Origin: Clostridiaceae bacterium
Lineage (GTDB): Bacteria; Bacillota; Clostridia; Clostridiales; Clostridiaceae
Direction of reading: 5' to 3'
Assembly: GCA_902363375.1 (NCBI GenBank)
Contig: CABIZX010000004.1
Span: forward strand, 1-64,000
Length of the DNA stretch: 64,000 bases
Below the pieces are notes generated by a model, which did not search any database, was not told the DNA's origin, and was given only the letters and a program-made list of their open reading frames with translations. Shown here piece after piece: positions 26,788-35,463 of the stretch. The translations under genes were made by a program, and so were the position numbers. How positions within the stretch are numbered: position 1 is the stretch's first letter; each line of letters starts with the position of its first letter.

Positions 26788-28060
26788 TCATTTGCACCTC
26801 CAAACTATCTACTAATGGTTTTAAATACTTATATTTAACATATTGTCTTTCCCAAGAGCGTTGTTGACCTAACTCTTTATACCTTGCCATTTCCTTTTCC
26901 ATAAGGTCTAATTCTTTCTTTAAAATGGGGTAGAACTTAACCTCCGTAACGTAGTTGGGGCAATTGTAGAAGAAACACCCATCACCATCAGAACAGTTAC
27001 CCCTTCTAAAGTCATATAGGCATACGCCTGTTGGTAATGGATTAAAGCTCATTGATTTTGATAAATTAGATACTATATTATCAATTTCTTGCTCCGTTTT
27101 ACCACGGAACTGTTCATTAAGTTTAGATTTAATTTCCTTTGCTCTAAGTCCAGCAATTTTAGAATCTTTGCCAAGTATCATATCTGAATATATATCTTTA
27201 ACTTCTTCATCCCTTAAAGTAAGGTAATGTGAAGTCATCTCAATAGATACATGAGAAAATTGTTTCATAATATGCGCTATTGGAACTTTTTGTTTAATAA
27301 GTTCTCTAACAAATGTTGCTCTAAATTGATGAGATTTTAATGGATATAAATTTCCTTTGTTGTCTCTTATATTCCATCTTTTAATGAAGCTAGGTAATCT
27401 TCTACTTGTGAATTTATCTACTTTTAAAACTTCAAAATTCTTATTATATCTAACTAAAAATAGTTCCTTTAATCCACTTTCTACTCTTAATTTCTTAGTA
27501 TATTCTTCAAGTTCTGCAACTACATTTCTGACCAACTCATTAATAAAAACTTTATGAATTATAGGCTCACCTTTTTCTGTTTTACCAAGAGTAACTTCCA
27601 TATAATCATATCCATCATTCGTTGTGTGAACACAACCTTGTCGGATAGATAATACTTCATTAATTCTAAGTCCTGTTTGACTCTGAATTATTATCCCTGC
27701 TTTAGTTAAGATATTCTTCTCTTTTAATGCACATTGAAGTATTTTATCAAATATATCTTCAGGAATAGGTTTAGTTTTATTTTCTTTTTTAGTCTTTTTA
27801 GTATCCCATAATTCACTAGAAGTAAAATCTACAAAGATATTCGTTTTATGTACATTCCAATCTTTTATTTGACCTATTTTAATTATTTCTTCAACTACTA
27901 AGCAATATAAATATCCTGTTCTTTTAGCCACTTTTTTATCTTCTTTAAGCCATAATGAATAATTTAAAAATATTTCTTTTGTTACTCCATACTTGTTTTC
28001 TATATCTAATAAGCTCATATTACTATTGTACAATCCTTTTATTGCATTTTCTAATGGCAA
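26771..28060 (-). CDS. Tn554-type tyrosine recombinase, probably N-terminally truncated
   Basis: A 429-aa tyrosine recombinase/integrase. The catalytic set is visible: R in TGLRINEVL, HxxR in HQFRATF, H in FSHVS and Y in TSHYL. After the catalytic domain comes a Cys cluster (CLYDFRRGNCSDGDGCFF, then C-P-N-Y) typical of the Tn554 TnpB branch. Relatives are commonly longer at the N-terminus. Here the only starts are TTG at 28060 and ATG at 28018, neither with a good ribosome binding site. The frame stays open another 45 nt upstream to a TAA without any start. No tnpA partner is present, so this looks like a decayed element. Activity uncertain. Confidence 0.75.
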   Translation of the reverse strand: MPLENAIKGLYNSNMSLLDIENKYGVTKEIFLNYSLWLKEDKKVAKRTGYLYCLVVEEIIKIGQIKDWNVHKTNIFVDFTSSELWDTKKTKKENKTKPIPEDIFDKILQCALKEKNILTKAGIIIQSQTGLRINEVLSIRQGCVHTTNDGYDYMEVTLGKTEKGEPIIHKVFINELVRNVVAELEEYTKKLRVESGLKELFLVRYNKNFEVLKVDKFTSRRLPSFIKRWNIRDNKGNLYPLKSHQFRATFVRELIKQKVPIAHIMKQFSHVSIEMTSHYLTLRDEEVKDIYSDMILGKDSKIAGLRAKEIKSKLNEQFRGKTEQEIDNIVSNLSKSMSFNPLPTGVCLYDFRRGNCSDGDGCFFYNCPNYVTEVKFYPILKKELDLMEKEMARYKELGQQRSWERQYVKYKYLKPLVDSLEVQMNGKEA

Positions 28061-28286
28061 TATATTCTTACTAATATCTATTCTAAGTATGGTACTTACT
28101 CTCTTTTAACTCTTTCCTATCTATACTCTCTTATCCTTGTATATCTCTACTATTTTATATAGTTATATTAGTATTTACTATCTATACTATAATCACTAAA
28201 GATAACATAGTTCATTTATCCTTTCAGCTGTTTATATTATATAATATATTCTTTCATTTTCAATTGCTCTTATATTACAATTATAT

Positions 28287-28324
28287 AAAAGTATAGCGTA
28301 TACCTAAGTACACACTATACTTTT
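28287..28324 (-). terminator. terminator of znuA
   Basis: Perfect arms AAAAGTATAG (28287-28296) and CTATACTTTT (28315-28324), followed on the minus strand by TTTTATATAATT, 13 nt beyond the znuA stop. The rest of 28061-28286 holds no gene that I can support. Confidence 0.75.
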
Positions 28325-28336
28325 ACCATTATGCAT

Positions 28337-29275
28337 CTATTTTCTACTACTCATAGCACTATATATAGTTTCTACATTATACTTTAAAACTTCTGAAAAA
28401 GATTTCCCATCTTCACTACTATGTAACGTATATATCTGCTTAGTTTCTCCTCCAACTTCCTTAGCTAATATATCTGATAGCTGAGGACTTACTAACTTCT
28501 CTACAAAAATAGATTTTATATCATTATCCTTGCAATATTCTATAAGATTTTGCAATTCCTTTGGGGATGGTTCACCTTCTGCAAATACCCCTTCTATACT
28601 CTTTTGTTTAAGTCCAAGATCCCTACACATATATCCAAAAGTGGCATGACCTGTAACAAAGTTCTTATTTGTTAATTCATTAAATTTAGGTGTATATTCA
28701 TTTATTAATATATCAATTGACTCATTAAATTTCTTAAGATTACTCTCATAATAATCTTTATTTTTAGGGTCCTTTTCTACTAATGCATTTTTAATATTCT
28801 CACCTTGAATCTTTGCTGTGGTTAATCCTAACCAAGTATGTGGATCATTTCCTGAATGATTATGTCCATCATTATTCTCTTCTAAATCTTTATCTACATC
28901 TTCAGTATTTATAAGTTCTACTCCATGACTAGCCTCTACAGTTATTAAATCTTTGTTACTTATAGCTGCCTCAACGTCATCAATCCACTCCTCCATTCCA
29001 GCTCCATTGTAGATAAATATATCCCCCTCTTCTATATCTTGCATGTCTTTAGCTTTAATATCAAAGTCATGCGGCTCGCTACCTTCTGGTATAATATTTT
29101 TTATATTAATCTTATCTCCACCTATTTCTTCAGTTAAAGCTTTCATCCCATAAAAGGAGGTAACTACATTTATTCCTTCAGCATTGTGTACATTATCTTT
29201 CGACTCCTTATTAGAACATGCTGTCAACATAATAACAAGTAAAATTAATATCCCTAAAATTCGTAATCTCTTCAT
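28337..29275 (-). CDS. znuA: zinc ABC transporter substrate-binding lipoprotein ZnuA
   Basis: A 312-aa cluster-9 (ZnuA/AdcA-type) metal-binding lipoprotein. The signal peptide ends in the lipobox LTAC with Cys20. Metal-ligand histidines are in SEPHDFD, in the His/Asp-rich loop DGHNHSGNDPHTW (about residues 138-150) and in GHATFGYM. The His-rich loop points to zinc rather than manganese. It delivers the metal to the ZnuB/ZnuC complex encoded divergently at 29528-30977. AAGGAG precedes the ATG. Confidence 0.93.
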   Translation of the reverse strand: MKRLRILGILILLVIMLTACSNKESKDNVHNAEGINVVTSFYGMKALTEEIGGDKINIKNIIPEGSEPHDFDIKAKDMQDIEEGDIFIYNGAGMEEWIDDVEAAISNKDLITVEASHGVELINTEDVDKDLEENNDGHNHSGNDPHTWLGLTTAKIQGENIKNALVEKDPKNKDYYESNLKKFNESIDILINEYTPKFNELTNKNFVTGHATFGYMCRDLGLKQKSIEGVFAEGEPSPKELQNLIEYCKDNDIKSIFVEKLVSPQLSDILAKEVGGETKQIYTLHSSEDGKSFSEVLKYNVETIYSAMSSRK

Positions 29276-29293
29276 AACTTTTTCTCCTTCAAT

Positions 29294-29346
29294 TGAAAAT
29301 GATCTTCATATGTAGTTTGATTATATCATTTTGCTTTTATTATCAA
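29294..29346 (-). promoter_or_regulatory. znuA promoter and overlapping dyad (candidate Zur/Fur site)
   Basis: The minus strand has TTGATA (complement 29341-29346), a short 15-nt spacer and TATAAT (complement 29320-29325). Just downstream, TGAAAATGATCTTCA at 29294-29308 is a near-perfect dyad (12 of 15 positions symmetric), resembling Fur-family boxes. Repression of zinc uptake by a Zur-like protein is the natural inference. Confidence 0.5.
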
Positions 29347-29527
29347 CACTGATCTAGATCTATACTAATTCTAGGTAAGTGTTAATAGTTTACATGTAGT
29401 CATTTTAAAATATTATCATTTTAACTAAAAAACATTCATGAAAACTTAATTTTATATTAATTTATATAAATCATGACTATATTATGTAATATTATGGTTA
29501 AACTTATAATAATAGAAGGGAGGAACA

Positions 29528-30190
29528 ATGATGATAAAAATTAAAAACTTATGTTTTTCATATAATAATTCACAAAATTATCTCATTGATAATCTATCAC
29601 TAACCATTGATAAAGAGAGTTATGTATCCATAATCGGTGCTAATGGTAGTTGTAAAAGCACGCTAATAAAGTTAATTTTAAATTTACTTACCCCTAAAAA
29701 AGGAAATATTAACTTAGATTCTAAAAAGATTGGATATGTTCCTCAAGTAGTAGAAAGCTTTAATAGTTCTTTTCCTATAACTGTTTGGGAGATGCTTAAT
29801 GCTCATAGAACTGTTTTAAAAATCAAAGATAAAAAGTCTATAGATGAAGCTTTAAGAAAAGTTGGAATGATTGAATTTAAAAATTCTCTTATTGGAAATT
29901 TATCTGGTGGTCAAAAGCAAAAGGTTTTTATAGCAAGATCCATATTAGCTAATGAAGACATATTAATCCTTGATGAGCCTTCAACAGGTATTGATAGTAA
30001 AAGCATGAAAGAAATCTATAGTCTTATAGCTTCCTTAAATAAAAAAAATGGAGTTACTGTTATATCCGTGGAACATAACTTAGAAACAGCTCTTCAAAAT
30101 TCAACCCATATCCTCGCCATGGATAATGGTTCCGGAACTCTATATACTAATGAAGAGTACATAAGGAGGATTTCTGATGTTTCAATATGA
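29528..30190 (+). CDS. znuC: zinc ABC transporter ATPase ZnuC
   Basis: A 220-aa ATPase that powers zinc uptake with ZnuB and ZnuA. Walker A reads GANGSCKST, with Cys where most ATPases have Gly before the Lys; relaxed residues at this position also occur in related AdcC/ZnuC proteins. The Q-loop is in YVPQVVE, the signature is LSGGQKQK, Walker B is ILILDEPSTGID, and the switch His is in SVEHNLE. GGGAGG precedes the ATG. The end overlaps the start of znuB by 14 nt. Confidence 0.93.
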   Translation: MMIKIKNLCFSYNNSQNYLIDNLSLTIDKESYVSIIGANGSCKSTLIKLILNLLTPKKGNINLDSKKIGYVPQVVESFNSSFPITVWEMLNAHRTVLKIKDKKSIDEALRKVGMIEFKNSLIGNLSGGQKQKVFIARSILANEDILILDEPSTGIDSKSMKEIYSLIASLNKKNGVTVISVEHNLETALQNSTHILAMDNGSGTLYTNEEYIRRISDVSI

Positions 30191-30977
30191 ATTTATGCAA
30201 AATGCCTTTTTAGCAGCTATTTTTATATCCATACTGTGTCCAATTGTAGGAGTTTTTTTAGTTCTTAAAAGACATTCAATGATGGGAGATACCTTAGCTC
30301 ACTCAGCTTTCGCTGGTGTTGCTATCGGTCTAGTAATGGGACTTAATCCAATAATATGTGCCTTTATATTTACAACTATATGTGGTTTAGCTATAGAGTA
30401 TCTTAGGGATTACTATAAGAAATACGCAGAGCTTATTCTTTCTATAATTCTTACCTTTAGTGTAGGTATTGGAATTACTCTTATAAGTACTGGAAAAGCC
30501 AGTGGAAATGTTAATAGTTATCTATTTGGAAGTATTTTAACTGTTACTAAAACAGACCTAGTTACTATGATAATTCTTAGTTGTATATCTATTATAGTCA
30601 TATACTTTTTATACGATAAACTTCTTTATACTACCTTTGATGAAGAGGGAGCTAGAATTTCTGGTGTTAATGTAAAAGCAGTAAATTACATATTTTCATT
30701 ATTAGTAGGAGCTACTATTTCCGTTTCAATACGTATAATGGGTATTCTTGTAATGTCATCTATGATTGCACTGCCTGTAGCTACTGCTCTTCAACTAAAT
30801 AAAGGCTTTAAGCTAACTCTATTATTATCAATTTTATTTGGATTTATAGATATAATATTAGGTCTTGTTTTATCTTATATAATAAATTGTGCCCCAGGTG
30901 GTACTATAGCCTTGACATCTGTTCTAGTATTAATATTAGTTATTATATTCAAATATACATTTAGGCTCAAAAATTAA
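30177..30977 (+). CDS. znuB: zinc ABC transporter permease ZnuB
   Basis: A 266-aa ABC-3 family permease with about eight membrane helices. The segment LVLKRHSMMGDTLAHSAFAGVAIG near the N-terminus and RIMGILVMSSMIALPVATALQL (about residues 183-204) are family hallmarks that contact the ATPase and line the pore. Its start overlaps the znuC end, and AAGGAGG lies within the znuC coding sequence, so the two are translationally coupled. The operon ends at the terminator at 30981. Confidence 0.94.
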   Translation: MFQYEFMQNAFLAAIFISILCPIVGVFLVLKRHSMMGDTLAHSAFAGVAIGLVMGLNPIICAFIFTTICGLAIEYLRDYYKKYAELILSIILTFSVGIGITLISTGKASGNVNSYLFGSILTVTKTDLVTMIILSCISIIVIYFLYDKLLYTTFDEEGARISGVNVKAVNYIFSLLVGATISVSIRIMGILVMSSMIALPVATALQLNKGFKLTLLLSILFGFIDIILGLVLSYIINCAPGGTIALTSVLVLILVIIFKYTFRLKN

Positions 30978-30980
30978 AAT

Positions 30981-31028
30981 AAAAATAGCTATATTTCTTA
31001 GGTACTCCTAAAATTATAGCTATTTTTT
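30981..31028. terminator. bidirectional terminator between znuB and add
   Basis: Perfect arms AAAAATAGCTATA (30981-30993) and TATAGCTATTTTT (31015-31027) with a further small inner stem, followed by T on the plus strand. Confidence 0.85.
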
Positions 31029-31050
31029 ATATTCTTTAACACAACTATAT

Positions 31051-32043
31051 TTATATTAAAGTTTTTAAATACTCCTTAACCTTATCTGTTGCAAAGGCAG
31101 CATCTACAGAATCATTATATATCTTTTTATAATCTTCATAGGTCATGTTCACAACTTTATCTATATTCTCACACTCACCTGTTACATTTGTAGCAGAAAC
31201 AGTTCTATTATCTGTGTTAAAAGTAACTCTTATACCATCTCTGTAAAACTTAAATAATGGGTGCTCTTCATAGCTTCTAACGGCCTTTGTTTGCATATTA
31301 CTAGTTGGACACATTTCTAAAGTTACATTATTTTCTTTAACTAATTCATAAGCCTCTTTAAGGTTTTCTATAGCAACACCATGTCCAATTCTCTCTGCAT
31401 GAAGTAATTTAATTGCATCTACTACATTTACTCCTATACCTGTCTCCCCTGCGTGTATAGTAACTCTATAGCCGTACTCTCTAGCTATATTTATTACGTC
31501 TACAAACTCTTTAGCAAATCCTTCATTTTCAGCTCCACAAAGGTCTATAGCCACTACACCCTTGTCTAAAAATTTCTTTCCAGCTTCCACCACAGTTGCT
31601 GCACTATTAGCACCTCTATGTCTTAAGCAAGATAAAATAAGGTTTGCACTTATATTAAAATCTTTTTCTCCCTGGTTAATTCCATCTAATACACTTTCAA
31701 TAACTTCTTCTATAGTGAGTCCCTTTTCTGTATGTAAAACTGGTGCATATCTAATTTCTATATATTTTACATTTTCCTTAGCAGCATCCTCTAGAAGTTC
31801 ATAAGTAATTCTTCTCAAACTTTCCTTACTTTGCATTATTTTTATTGGAATATTAAATCTATCTAAATATTCTACTAGGGATTTACAATCTAATGGTGCT
31901 TCTAATAAGTTTTTTAATTCATTTAAATCATAGGTTGGAATTTCTATATTTTCTTTAGTAGCTATATCTAATATTGTTTCAGGTCTAACGCTTCCATCTA
32001 AGTGACAATGTAATTCTATTTTTGGTAACAATTTAAAGTCCAT
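31051..32043 (-). CDS. add: adenosine deaminase
   Basis: A 330-aa zinc enzyme converting adenosine to inosine for purine salvage. Motifs in order are HCHLDGSVRPETI (metal His pair, residues 12-14), the catalytic VTIHAGETG, HAERIGHGV and VTFNTDNRTVSATN near the C-terminus. The last motif usually reads NTDDP, so Asn-Arg replaces Asp-Pro there, a substitution also seen in some bacterial members. The length is normal. GGGGG lies before the ATG. It is monocistronic and convergent with znuCB. Confidence 0.94.
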   Translation of the reverse strand: MDFKLLPKIELHCHLDGSVRPETILDIATKENIEIPTYDLNELKNLLEAPLDCKSLVEYLDRFNIPIKIMQSKESLRRITYELLEDAAKENVKYIEIRYAPVLHTEKGLTIEEVIESVLDGINQGEKDFNISANLILSCLRHRGANSAATVVEAGKKFLDKGVVAIDLCGAENEGFAKEFVDVINIAREYGYRVTIHAGETGIGVNVVDAIKLLHAERIGHGVAIENLKEAYELVKENNVTLEMCPTSNMQTKAVRSYEEHPLFKFYRDGIRVTFNTDNRTVSATNVTGECENIDKVVNMTYEDYKKIYNDSVDAAFATDKVKEYLKTLI

Positions 32044-32232
32044 GCTTCATACCCCCTTCTATTGTGTTGTATATTATCATATTATTCTTTAAATATCAAC
32101 TATTTAATTAAATATGCAAAATGTAAAATTCTAAATTCTATATCATTTATAGATCCAATAAAATTATGAAATGTAATGTTTTTTAATACTTTTATTTTAT
32201 TTATAGAAAGTTTCTATAGTAAATTCAATATA

Positions 32233-32261
32233 TTGACTTACTACCTTAACTTATATACTAT
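32233..32261 (+). promoter_or_regulatory. sigma-A promoter of the first TVP38-family gene
   Basis: TTGACT (32233-32238), a 17-nt spacer and TACTAT (32256-32261), 38 nt before the start codon at 32300. Confidence 0.7.
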
Positions 32262-32299
32262 ATGGTATAGACATACTATCATTACAAGGAGATAAAACG

Positions 32300-32953
32300 A
32301 TGAAAAAAAATAAAAAACTTATAATTTCATTAATAATTCTATTTTCTCTTATTGCTACATATTTTATATTTTTTAAAGGATTAACTCCGGAGACTTTAAG
32401 AAATTATATATATGATTTTGGTTACTTAGCTCCATTAATTTATATATTATGCTTTACCCTATTACCTATAGCTTTTTTCCCTGTACCAGTGCTCGCTCTT
32501 GCTGCAGGACTTCTCTTTGGATTTCTTCCTGGAACTATATATACTATGATTGGAGCACTCTTAAATAGTTCAATAATGTTTTTCATGGCTAAGGTATTAG
32601 CTAAAGATGCCGTTACTAGTTTTCTACAGAAAAAACTTCCTCAGAATTGGAATAGTTTTTTAGTTGATTTAGATGAGAAAAAAGGATTTGGAGCTATATT
32701 TATACTAAGATTAATCCCAGCTATTCCTTATAATTTAATTAATTATGGTGCTGGATTAACTTCAATAAAGTTTAGTAGTTATATGGTAGCTACTTTTCTT
32801 GGAATTTTACCAGGTACACTGGTATTCTTAAATATAGGAAATCAGGCTTTAGATATCCGTAACCCCGCTTTTATAGTATCAATTATTCTTTTAATATTAT
32901 TAACTGTTTTCTCCTTAATCCTTGGAAAAAAGCTAGGTAAAACTAATTCTTAA
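32300..32953 (+). CDS. TVP38/TMEM64 (DedA-like, VTT domain) membrane protein
   Basis: A 217-aa integral membrane protein of the VTT/SNARE-associated family. It has an N-terminal helix, then the VTT core with ALAAGLLFGFLPGTIYTMIG, the re-entrant FILRLIPAIPYNLINYGAGLT (F-x-x-R-x-x-P, about residues 133-153) and LGILPGTLVFLNIG. Relatives include E. coli YdjX and YdjZ, and some members scramble or carry lipids. AAGGAG precedes the ATG. It is convergent with the ynj-like operon and the first of two such proteins flanking it, which suggests a joint function. Confidence 0.88.
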   Translation: MKKNKKLIISLIILFSLIATYFIFFKGLTPETLRNYIYDFGYLAPLIYILCFTLLPIAFFPVPVLALAAGLLFGFLPGTIYTMIGALLNSSIMFFMAKVLAKDAVTSFLQKKLPQNWNSFLVDLDEKKGFGAIFILRLIPAIPYNLINYGAGLTSIKFSSYMVATFLGILPGTLVFLNIGNQALDIRNPAFIVSIILLILLTVFSLILGKKLGKTNS

Positions 32954-33000
32954 AATAGTGTTTTATAAAATTTATATCAACACTTAAAATAGATAATATA

Positions 33001-33043
33001 AAAAAGAAGGGACCTTTTAAATTAGTCGGTTCCTTCTTTTTTC
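33001..33043. terminator. bidirectional terminator overlapping the ATPase stop codon
   Basis: Arms 33001-33015 (AAAAAAGAAGGGACC) and 33029-33043 (GGTTCCTTCTTTTTT) pair over 15 bp with one G-T. Each strand ends in six T. The right arm lies inside the 3' coding end of the ATPase gene, which stops at 33022. Confidence 0.85.
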
Positions 33044-33804
33044 ACATTTATGATTCTATCTGAAAAAATAATTCTTCCATCTTCTAATGTAGTAATCTCA
33101 CCTAGGTATTCGTCAATACAAGGCACGTTTGTTACCCCATTTAAATTTTCAGTTCTCTCTATTAAAGCTATATTTCCCTCAAATAGGAAAGCTATCTTAC
33201 TACTCATAGAAAAGGCATCTTCTTTTTCATGAGTTATCATTATAGTAGTAATTTTAAACTCTTCCTGTACTTTCATTATGTAACTTTTTATATAATTCTT
33301 TAATTTATTATCCAATCCTGTGAAAGGTTCATCTAACAAAAGCACCTTTGGATCTACAGCTAAAGCTCTCATTAGCGCTATTAATTGTTGCTGTCCACCT
33401 GAGAGTTGATGAGGATATTTTCTCATATGCTCTTCCATATTAAAGAATTTCACAAGAAAATTAACCTTTTCATCAATGTATTTCCTTGGCAATCTTCTCA
33501 TTTTTAATCCAAACTCTACATTTTCCTTGATCGTCATATGTGGGAAAAGCTGTTTTCCTTGATGTACCATTACTATATTTCTTTTTTCTATAGGTAAATC
33601 ATTTATAATTTTATCATCCACTAACACATTTCCTTTGTTAGGTAATACTGCGCCTGTGATAATTTTAAAAATTGTAGTCTTTCCTACTCCACTAGGACCT
33701 AATATGGAAAAAAACTCTCCATCTTCAATAATTAAATTAATATCTTTTAAAATCTCCTTATCACCGATAGAAAAATATATTTTTTGAAGTTCTATTCTGC
33801 TCAT
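33022..33804 (-). CDS. ABC transporter ATPase (YnjD-like)
   Basis: A 260-aa ATPase. Walker A GPSGVGKTT, Q-loop MVHQGKQLFPH, signature LSGGQQQL, Walker B VLLLDEPFTGLD and switch MITHEKEDA are all intact. The C-terminus (about residues 200-260) is an extra beta-rich stretch. By neighbourhood (YnjB-like binding protein, split YnjC-like permeases, YnjF-like transferase) this is the YnjD component of an importer of unknown substrate. It lies 4 nt after the second permease and is the last gene of the operon. Confidence 0.9.
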   Translation of the reverse strand: MSRIELQKIYFSIGDKEILKDINLIIEDGEFFSILGPSGVGKTTIFKIITGAVLPNKGNVLVDDKIINDLPIEKRNIVMVHQGKQLFPHMTIKENVEFGLKMRRLPRKYIDEKVNFLVKFFNMEEHMRKYPHQLSGGQQQLIALMRALAVDPKVLLLDEPFTGLDNKLKNYIKSYIMKVQEEFKITTIMITHEKEDAFSMSSKIAFLFEGNIALIERTENLNGVTNVPCIDEYLGEITTLEDGRIIFSDRIINVKKEGTD

Positions 33805-33808
33805 ATGA

Positions 33809-34597
33809 CTACTCCTTTTCTATATACTTACTATTGTACCTCTTTGCTATAAATGAAGTTATAATCATTACTATTACGCTATAAAGTATATACATTAAAG
33901 TATATACTGCTGATATATTTCTATTAGAATTAGCTACATATGGAGTCATAATCATAGAGAAGTTAACATGATTATTATTTCCTATAAACATGTTTATAAA
34001 ATACTGAGAATAAGATACTATAAATGCCATAAAAAAGCTTGATATATATCCTTGAATATATATTGGTATATTTATATATTTAAAGGCTTGCCAAAACGAA
34101 GCTCCTAAACCTCTCGCTGCAAGCTCATCTTCTATTCCCCAAACAGTATAATAGGAGTAAACTAACTTAAAAGCATAGGGTAACGAGAAATAAATGTGTA
34201 ATAGTAAAATTGCAATATCACAAGATGAAAAATATTTTAAAAACAACTTGTGGCTACCTAAGCATATGCTTATTACGGGTAGTAGCATAGGCAAATAGAA
34301 AATACTTTCCAATATTATTTTATATTTTATATTTCTAGTTATAAAAAATCTAGCAGCAATTATACTTAGGATTAAAGAAATTAACGCTACCTCCATAGAA
34401 AATATAACAGACCTAATACCAATATACCAATCCTTTGATGTAAAAAAATATTTAAATCCATCTAAAGTAAAGTTACTAGGTAAAATATCTTTGGCCTTCC
34501 AACTACTAAAAAATGACCATATTATCATAGATATTATAGGAAGTAGTAAAAATACTATTATAGAAAATATTAATATACATTTAATCCACTTTCTCAC
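33809..34597 (-). CDS. ABC transporter permease, second subunit (YnjC C-terminal half-like)
   Basis: A 262-aa permease with about six membrane helices. The EAA-type loop that contacts the ATPase is in DELAARGLGASFWQAFKYINIPIY (about residues 159-182). In E. coli YnjC both permease domains are in one 500-residue chain; here they are two adjacent genes, this one matching the second half. The start overlaps the stop of the preceding permease by 1 nt. Substrate unknown. Confidence 0.85.
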   Translation of the reverse strand: MRKWIKCILIFSIIVFLLLPIISMIIWSFFSSWKAKDILPSNFTLDGFKYFFTSKDWYIGIRSVIFSMEVALISLILSIIAARFFITRNIKYKIILESIFYLPMLLPVISICLGSHKLFLKYFSSCDIAILLLHIYFSLPYAFKLVYSYYTVWGIEDELAARGLGASFWQAFKYINIPIYIQGYISSFFMAFIVSYSQYFINMFIGNNNHVNFSMIMTPYVANSNRNISAVYTLMYILYSVIVMIITSFIAKRYNSKYIEKE

Positions 34598-35463
34598 TAC
34601 CTTACCTCCTCTTGTCCATCTTCCTTTATCATCTTATAATAAAGGACACATAATATTAAAGATATTAAAATCATTATCATATTTATAGCCATTCCATAGA
34701 TTCTATTAGATAAATCTGCATTTAAGTAGGTTTTATACGCATAAACACCTATAGATATAGGATTTGATGGACCCAAATAGTAAAAGCCTTCATAGGTAAA
34801 CATATTAAAATTAAATATTACTAAGAAAGAGGTAAATATAGCTCTTTTTGCTAATGGCAAAAGAATTTTTATTACATATTGAAATTTTGTACAACCTAAA
34901 TTTTGTGCTACAAATCTATAGTTTTTATCTGCCTTCATGAAAATAGGAGCAACACTAAAAGCTATAAAAGGCATGCCTTTAAAAATATTTAAAAATATTA
35001 CTGCTATTCCACTAGAATTAAAAATTACATTTATATCAGCCTCAGTAAATCCCAATAATGATACTATATGGAATAATAAGCCTTTATCACTATAAGTTGT
35101 ATATATAAGTGCTGCAGCTGCTACATAGGATAATAATATTGGTAATCTATATAAGATATTTAAGAACTTATTATTTGACTTTGATATATAGTACCCTAAG
35201 TAACTCCCTAAAATTGTGGCGATTACTGCAGATATTAAAGATATCTTAAAACTATAATATAGACTATTTAAAAATATAGGATCAGTAAATAATTCTCCAT
35301 AGTATTTAAATGTAAAATTATTAAAGGAAAGCTCAGGAATATATCCTAAGCTTTCCATAAAAGTATTTATAATAACAAACATAGTAATTGTAATTATTAC
35401 AGATAAAGATGGAAGAATCATCAGTCCACCAATAATCTTTTTTCTATTCTTATTATTTATCAA
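34597..35463 (-). CDS. ABC transporter permease, first subunit (YnjC N-terminal half-like)
   Basis: A 288-aa permease with about six membrane helices and the coupling loop YRFVAQNLGCTKFQYVIKILLPLA (about residues 181-204). It pairs with the next gene to form the membrane channel. Its start overlaps the end of the binding-protein gene by 11 nt, so the two are translationally coupled. Confidence 0.85.
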   Translation of the reverse strand: MINNKNRKKIIGGLMILPSLSVIITITMFVIINTFMESLGYIPELSFNNFTFKYYGELFTDPIFLNSLYYSFKISLISAVIATILGSYLGYYISKSNNKFLNILYRLPILLSYVAAAALIYTTYSDKGLLFHIVSLLGFTEADINVIFNSSGIAVIFLNIFKGMPFIAFSVAPIFMKADKNYRFVAQNLGCTKFQYVIKILLPLAKRAIFTSFLVIFNFNMFTYEGFYYLGPSNPISIGVYAYKTYLNADLSNRIYGMAINMIMILISLILCVLYYKMIKEDGQEEVR

